Positions 57,581-64,000 of a DNA stretch of 64,000 nt are shown in pieces. Source of the stretch: Echinometra lucunter. Its lineage: Eukaryota > Echinodermata > Echinoidea > Camarodonta > Echinometridae. A program made the translations under genes and the position numbers. Where the stretch lies: contig CM057161.1 of NCBI GenBank assembly GCA_029962745.1, forward strand, positions 6,213,876 to 6,277,875, in the 5' to 3' direction. Each line of letters opens with the position of its first letter. Within the stretch, counting starts at the first letter, position 1. The notes beneath the pieces were generated by a model. The model was not told where the DNA came from and made no database searches. It saw only the letters and a program-made list of their open reading frames with translations.

Positions 57581-59419
57581 TTTCTCGCTCATCGTCTGAT
57601 AGCTCCAGGCGTCGGTGCTTCACGCTTGGTAAAATTTCTTGTACACATGACCTGACAACAAAAGAAATTTGACCTGCTGGACGCAGTTTGATTTGTCGTC
57701 TAGGTTTTCCCCCAGACGTTTTATGAAAAAGATTTTGGAACGTTCAATTCTTCAACAAACTCGTATTGTGCCATCAACTTTGAATTTTACATTAGTATCA
57801 GTTTTTAAATTATCGCGACAAAATTATTACCTTCGGTGCTTCCCCCATTGTTTTGGATTATAGAATGTATGGAATCTGGAATCTGAATATGAGATATGGA
57901 CTGACATTCTTCATTTCTTACTTTTTTAAGTATCCAAATAAGTTGCGGGTAAATTTGGGCCTATACACATGACCTTCCAGTTATTTCGTACATGTATTTG
58001 TTTTCCTCTGAACGTGATAGTGTGTTTTTGGTTTTTTTTATGTTTTTTTTTTTGGGGGGGGTACATTTCTGGCCCTTGCCCGCCCCTCTTTTGCAAGAAA
58101 AAATATACATTGCTACTCTCTTTTTGAAGTCATAACTTTTTATTCCGGGTCAGAGAATTTGGGGGGAACTAAACCCAAAAAAATCTTAAATGTGTATTTG
58201 TTTTTTTTTGTTTGTTTGTTTTTTTTGGGGGGGGCTCATATGAGTCAGAAAATTTTCGGGGATTTGTGTGTTCTGCATCTGTCCCTGGTGAGTGGCGAGT
58301 TTCTTCTTAAAGAAAGGGAGTATAAAAGGCAAGGACTAACTTCATTATGGATAGAGGAGTAGATCCGGGGGGGGGGGGGGGTACATGTATAGGGCAACGA
58401 TAACGTTTTCCCTCCCCCCAATAATTTCAGAACTGAAAAGAACAATAAAAAATAAAAGGGGGATAGAGAAAAGAGAGGAAAAGAAAAGAAAGAAAGTTCA
58501 AGTATCTTATCCAATGCCGGTGATACTGTAAAGGAAATAAGTTTGCAATGTGTGTCTCTATTTAAGGTTGTTATACCATTCTTCTACTCATCATGCTCAT
58601 CTCATGCTCTTCTTCTCATCATGCTCATAATAATTATGTTAGTGACAGAAGGCGCGGAACATTTTTGAAAGTGGGGGCCGGGTGCTGCACGTACAAACCA
58701 GGAAAATCGTGTCTTTTAAAAAAGTGGGGGGGCTGCAGCTTGGACAGTCCAGAACCTGGTCCAGAATCAAGTTCAATCAACCTGCCGTTTTCATACACGT
58801 CAGCATTAAATCAAAATGACTGAAACTAAGGCAAGTCCGATAAGTTGATTGTTTCTTTCCATACAAAGTACCTGGGGTACCAATATGTAAACTAAAAATA
58901 TCTTGAACTTTCAGAATACGTCTTTCAAAGAAGAGAGGGCTTGTTTGAGCTCTTGTATCTGCATATATTGAAAATGATACATATTGCTCTATGTAATTAC
59001 TAGAATTTTTGTCCATTACCGGTACTCTTTTTGGAGTTTCTACAAATTACACCAGGCAAGGATACTATAATTTAGATACAGGAGTGAAAAAAGGTAGAGT
59101 ATAACAAATGCATAAATGAGGATGAAATAAATTCCTTTGCTAATTGCTTTGAAAGCACCTTCAGTTTGGTCGTATTTATAGGTATAAAAGAAAGCTAGGA
59201 TAAAAATTAGTATTTGTACATGATGTAAAGGAAAGTCTTTTACCTCATTTAAAGTGATTTTTTAAAAATTTCTTTGAAGGTTATATGGAGAGGCATGATG
59301 CAATTAAAAGCAAGCATGTTTATGCAGATTGTTGATTGGTTCTAAGTTGAGCCTGGTACCCTTGGTTCATCACTCTCAAATCGACTCCTCTTCCTCTAAT
59401 CTGATTATGATTTGACAAG
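57581..59419. other. no gene seen
   Basis: Probably DDIAS 5' intron if the exon at 56743-56842 is right. It contains poly-G tracts at 58054-58061, 58227-58234 and 58368-58381 and nothing else recognised. Confidence 0.4.
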
Positions 59420-62400
59420 ATGGCTGCTGGAAAGCATCTTATCCTCGCCACAATCATTGATGTCAGTCCTGGTCAGGTGACCTACCCCGCATGTGTAACC
59501 TGTTACACCAAGCTTCATCATCTCAGCACTTCAAATAAGTGAGGGTCTTTCTTTTGTTTTGTTTTGTTTTTGTTTCCTAACTTGTACATTTTATTGATGG
59601 TAAAATGAATGCAAGCACTATTAGAATAAAGCCCCCCTGCTAAATTTAACAAGCTCAGCTAAATTCTCTTAATTGCCATATGCTTAACCCATAGATGTAC
59701 AGTGTCTCCTGTAGGAGATGCTTTGGCAGTATCTGTTTGTCCAGAATGCTGGGCATCACACATCATACATGAGTAGAAAGAGAAAAATTTGCTAAAAATT
59801 TTGATTCCATTTTCAAAGCAGTATGATGTTGCGTTTTCGATTTAGAGCAGTTTAAATGTAACTAAACATTAAAGTCTTGAAATTGGCAACGCAGTGAATA
59901 TTATGTAATCCCTATTTCCACATTCAAATTGGCAGTTTCCGCTTAAATTTTAAGATCAAAATTCATTTTGGTTCATGTTATATCTATATTTATTTTTTTT
60001 CGAACTATGTAAGAATAGAAAAAAAAATAATAGTTGTTGAAAATGATTCATTTAGACCTCTAAAACACTCTGTACTTCTATGGGTTAATACAGTGGTCAC
60101 CTGGTTCCCATAGCCATGGATCTAGGTTGTGCACTACCTTTTTCATGGAATTAGAACTAATATGAGAAAAGAAAAAGCATTAGGATGTCAAGCTACTCAT
60201 TGGTAGTGTACAGACTGTATACAGGCATTGCACACTTTGCCACTTTCTTCTTCTACAAGTGGTTGATACTGGCTTTAGCACTGTGAGTGCAGAGACTGAG
60301 ATAAGGCAAAGACATGAATGGTTGCTTGTTTTATGCTTTTCTTCTTACTACATTACCAAACTGTCATTGATATATGTTATGGATCCCCCTCAAGCCACTG
60401 GCTCATTTAGGACGTTAGATCCTCACACTTGTCGATGTATATATTAACTCTTGTGATTTTTATGAAATGAATTAAATTGAAAGGAATGAATGTAGGGTCA
60501 GCAAACCTGTCATCTGATGAATCACACTATTGTATGATGATGAGGTTTTGATAATTCATACTTACAGGTTCCAGTGCCAAAGGTGTGGGAGACTGTATGA
60601 GGTCAGCGAGGTCCATCACCGCTATAGACTGGCCGTTAAGGTGACCAGCCAGTCCGTCTGTCGAGAGGTCACAGTATTTGGATCATGTCTGGATCCTTTC
60701 TTTGGAACAGATGCTACAGCATTCTCAAGGTTGTACTCTTTGGACTTTCAAAGGCTTGTAGTGGACTAAAGATAAACTTGAGTTTTGGACTTGTGGTCAT
60801 GTGATTATAGTGGAAATTAAAAACTGTTTGTAGCCATTGGGAAAGGTTGATTAATAAGTAGTACATGTACATGTATATAAAATTGGAGTATACCCTGAGG
60901 TTTTGAAATTATCAAAATGATAGGAAATTCAATATCAACTCACTCTCCCTGCAAATCACATGCAGTGCTCGCCTAAAAGAGTATATTGGTCTACCAGTAC
61001 CCAAAATGTTCGGGCCGAGCGCTATTAGACATGTTTTGTCATATTTCGTATATGAAGGCATTTGAAATGCAATCCTTTTCAAGGCACTTGACTATTGTGA
61101 TATTCTTACAAGCTCACATAAAAAAGAATAAGAATATTAAGAATGCTCACAAACTATTTTTCACCTCTCCTAGAACTTGGGCTTCTTTTTAAGACTGACT
61201 AAGTTACACAATCTAAACAAACAATGGTTTATGAATGACTCTAAAGTGTCATTCTGTCTTCTCCAAATTACTGTGAATTTGTCACATATTGAATAGACCA
61301 AAGAAATCCAGTCTTGAAATGAAAATTGAAAATTAATTTCATGATCATACAACTTTTGTTTGTTCAGTTATTTTTGGAATTATGATAAATTTATGAGATG
61401 AAGAAGCTGACACGTGGTATTCCATGATGAATCTGTGGACTAGAGTAGTTTGGTGAAAGGGGGTGGCATGAAAACGTGTGCAGAATGCAGAATGCATAAT
61501 TGTTGTTTGTATTTTATGCACTCCCCGTGTATCTTTCCTTGCTACTCTGTTTCGCAAAGCTACCAAACTCTTTTCACATTGTCAGGGTTCAAACCTTGTC
61601 TTATGCTACGTTCACACCTTTGCGTATTTGGCTTGCGTATTGCTGCGTATTGACAAAACGCAGACATAAGCAGTCATACCCACTAAAGCGCAATGTAACG
61701 TGCTCTCATCGTACTCAACGCGCAGACTAGCGCATAGACCTGCGCTGATTGCTCGCTAGTTTTAAAATTTTTTAAATTATCGCAAGCAAGCGCAAGGTCA
61801 AATTGTCTCTTTTGGAGCGCTTGTCATTGCCTATAGCTGCGTTTCTTGCACGATTTACCCCGCTTTAGCTCATTGTTGTTCGCATGATTGCGCGTAATGT
61901 TGCGCTGTTAGTCGCACACCACTAGCAGCAGCAAGAACCGCTGCGTTAGTGCTCGATATACTGCGAGTTTAGCTTGTACGCCATTTGCTTTTTATGAGCA
62001 GCATAATACGAGCTAGATACGCAGTAGTGTGACTGCTCGCGTCAGATTTGCTGCGTATTGTTGGGTACGGCTGCGAATTGATAGCGCAGCAATACGCAAG
62101 CTAAATACGCAAAGGTGTGAACGTAGCATAAAGGTATGGCCTTAAAGTCTGTCGGTCAGATTTTGGAACAGCAATGTTGTTTACAGAAGTGTGTGCACTA
62201 GTCTCGAAGTGAAGCTGAAACTTTCAAAGAGAGTTTAAGTTTGGCTTAGAGTCATGCGTAAGCGCTGATGTGCATCCGGTATTCAACGCGTAATTTCATT
62301 GATAGACCTTCCAGTAGCGCATGTCCCTAGGCATGATCTGACCAATGCAGTGATGCGTAATATACAGCACACAACTAGGAATTTAAGTGCGACTTTAAGT

Positions 62401-64000
62401 CCAACTTAACTCTTTGTGAAACACCCCCCAGTAAACAAAATAAGCATTTAATGGACAGCATAAAAAAATTGCAACATTTATTGAGAACTTGATATATGGT
62501 TAGTCTTGTGTTAGCAGATAAATTTGCTTGGTAAGATACCAGTCACATTTCACTTGATGATGAAATGTACATGTGTGTTCAAAGATAAATTATCCAAAAG
62601 AGGAAAAGAGATTATATGAAATATGATGATATCATATAGTTTCTGTGAAATTACTCTTGTAGTTACCTAGTATGCTAATGGTTTAACTATTAGTACCACA
62701 GGATGGATAGAATTTTTCCATCATAAATGAAGCGTCTATGTTTGTCTTGGTAAAAGTTAACTCATGGATTTTACACTTCATTGTTCTGTCTGACAGGTAC
62801 ACACAGCATGCTGCACAGCATCATCAAACAGCCTGGAATGAGTTGGACATCCTCCATGCCTCCATTACCAGCACGCTCGTAGGACATCCCTTCTACTTCG
62901 GATTCAAGACAGCAGACAACTTCTCTGCTCAGAAATGCAATCATACCGCTTCTTGTGTTCCTTTAGCAAATATTTCAGGAAGAGATAGTGAGAGTGTAGT
63001 GGCAGTGCAAATGACCTCCCCATTTCAGAGATGGAACTTTCCAACGGTAGTGCAGAATTTATGCAGAATCATTTCCAACAGGAAGGGTCAACCGTTGGAG
63101 AAAGGGGAGTATGTGCAATGTAGCAGTAAGGACGGATGTGAGATATGTCCTTTTATGACTATTCCTCAAAACCAAACTGAAGAAAAAGTCAGTAGAGGCC
63201 ATGAGGTAATTGATCATCCAGAAGATGGAGGGGTCGATACACAAGAAATTCCAGATTCAACTTGTTCTAGAAGAGATACAACATGTGATGAGAGTTGTGG
63301 AACAACCTCTATCCTGGGAGAGACTTTCTTCAGCTGTAGCATCCCGAGTTTTAGGTTGAGCTGTGATAAAACCTTGTCCACAATCAACAGGGCCCTTCAC
63401 AGTCGACTGTCTAGGGATTCTATTAATACCAGGCAATCCAGCTACCATAATGATAGCACAAGCACCAAAGATCATGGAGGATATTCTCAGTATGTATGGA
63501 ACAAAGAGTCGAACAATCTGCATACAAGTGATAACATTGTAGACCATCAAGAATCTTGCATACGTGAATCAAAATCAGTCGAAAAGACAGGTGAAGCTTG
63601 TACAGACTTGACACTGCAAGAATATGTCACCAAAGATGACCTAACCGAAGGAAATTGTCAAAAGAAAGCACCCATGTCAAGTAGTTGCATAGACATTGGG
63701 AATGGTACTTGGGATGAAAATGTTATGCATGGCGTCCGAGAAGGACATACTGATGAAAATCTAGTTGGCAAGAATGCTACCTGTAGTAAGAACAGTTGCA
63801 AAGGCATGATCATTGATTCAAGAACAAATGACCATGAACAAGATGCTACAGCCTTTAATGACTCATCTATCATTCAAGAATGTGAACAGTTCATGAACCA
63901 GTGGTTGGAGGAGAACAGTTTTGACCAATGGTCTTACTATGGATCCATTCCACATCCTGGTAAATCTCACAGAGATTCCCGTAGTCATGATAAGAAGGCC
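59420..64000 (+). CDS. DDIAS: DNA-damage-induced apoptosis suppressor (noxin) homologue, 5' part
   Basis: Exons 59420-59538, 60568-60729 and 62797-64000 (running off the window) join in phase; 494 codons are visible. The N-terminus matches the RPA1 C-terminal-type OB fold of DDIAS: 'LILATIIDVSPGQVTYPAC' (7-25), a zinc site of Cys 25, 28, 43 and 46, 'YRLAVKV', and the signature VFGSCLDPFFG (76-86). In vertebrates the protein protects cells from apoptosis after DNA damage and is p53/NFAT-regulated. The third exon is long, polar and Ser/Cys/Asp-rich, as in vertebrate DDIAS, whose large exon encodes a poorly conserved tail; a segment 'IIQECEQFMNQWLEENSFDQ' near the end is predicted helical. Start chosen as the first in-frame ATG, 24 codons before the first zinc cysteine. 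The stop lies beyond the window. Confidence 0.88.
59684..60088 (+). mobile_element. piggyBac-like MITE, family B copy 2 (DDIAS intron 1)
   Basis: TTAA on both edges, with CCCATAGATGTACAG...CTGTACTTCTATGGG termini. It is the reverse complement of 39068-39484 over its full length. Confidence 0.85.
61601..62131. mobile_element. ~530-bp MITE with ATGCTACGTTCACACC ends (DDIAS intron 2)
   Basis: Inverted termini 'ttatgctacgttcacacctt' and 'aaggtgtgaacgtagcataa' extend about 45 bp. The interior is CpG/GCGC-rich with many 'gcgta' and 'tacgc' words, unlike the surrounding intron. No ORF. Confidence 0.85.

Noticed and set aside
57353..57592. 79-codon minus-strand frame
   Set aside because: Mostly inside a self-complementary hairpin element; no family match.

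Overview
Organism and overall character. This is a metazoan nuclear fragment: AT-rich, intron-rich, and dense in short non-autonomous transposons, tRNA-derived SINEs, triplet and dinucleotide microsatellites and long poly-G/poly-C runs. The proteins look like deuterostome orthologues, and the repeat style (fold-back MITEs, 'gcgagcgaagcgag' dispersed repeats, SINEs with 'gcgctatataaat' tails) suggests a marine invertebrate, most likely an echinoderm such as a sea urchin. That assignment is inference. No rRNA gene, canonical tRNA gene, CRISPR array or bacterial-type operon was seen.

Genes. (1) 5424-5616 (-): an isolated first coding exon of a monocarboxylate-transporter-like (SLC16/MFS) protein; the rest lies outside the window or was not found. 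(2) 22757-41700 (-): a complete 17-exon orthologue of SDAD1 (Sda1, 60S ribosome biogenesis/export). All exons join in phase to 693 codons plus a stop. Its introns carry most of the mobile elements here, two triplet-repeat expansions next to splice donors, and three decayed partial exon duplicates. (3) 45871-50250 (+): a ten-exon divergent protein kinase with a coiled coil, a Ser/Thr/Pro-rich linker with a coding tandem repeat, and a C-terminal kinase domain in which HRD is replaced by MND. (4) 59420-64000 (+): the 5' part of a DDIAS/noxin orthologue (RPA1-C-like OB fold with a four-Cys zinc site), open to the window edge. Two duplicated putative terminal exons of an unknown gene lie at 51.5 and 52.6 kb (-).

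Layout. 0-5.4 kb: repeats, fold-back elements and LINE-like tails. 5.4-5.6 kb: transporter exon. 5.7-22.7 kb: gene desert of MITEs, microsatellites and dispersed repeats. 22.7-41.9 kb: SDAD1. 41.9-45 kb: repeat-rich spacer with a three-unit tandem repeat. 45-50.25 kb: kinase gene. 50.25-56.7 kb: repeats and the duplicated terminal exons. 56.7-64 kb: candidate promoter and 5' exon with a CRE-like palindrome, then DDIAS.

Relationships. SDAD1, the kinase and DDIAS are independent transcription units, and nothing indicates joint function. The mobile elements fall into a few groups: TTAACCC-ended (piggyBac-like) elements in four copies; a twice-present ~500-bp element with a GC-rich CATGCGC core; several 'GGGCC..TTTCATAAAACTT' fold-backs with a central ATTGG; an hAT-like element; and several singletons.
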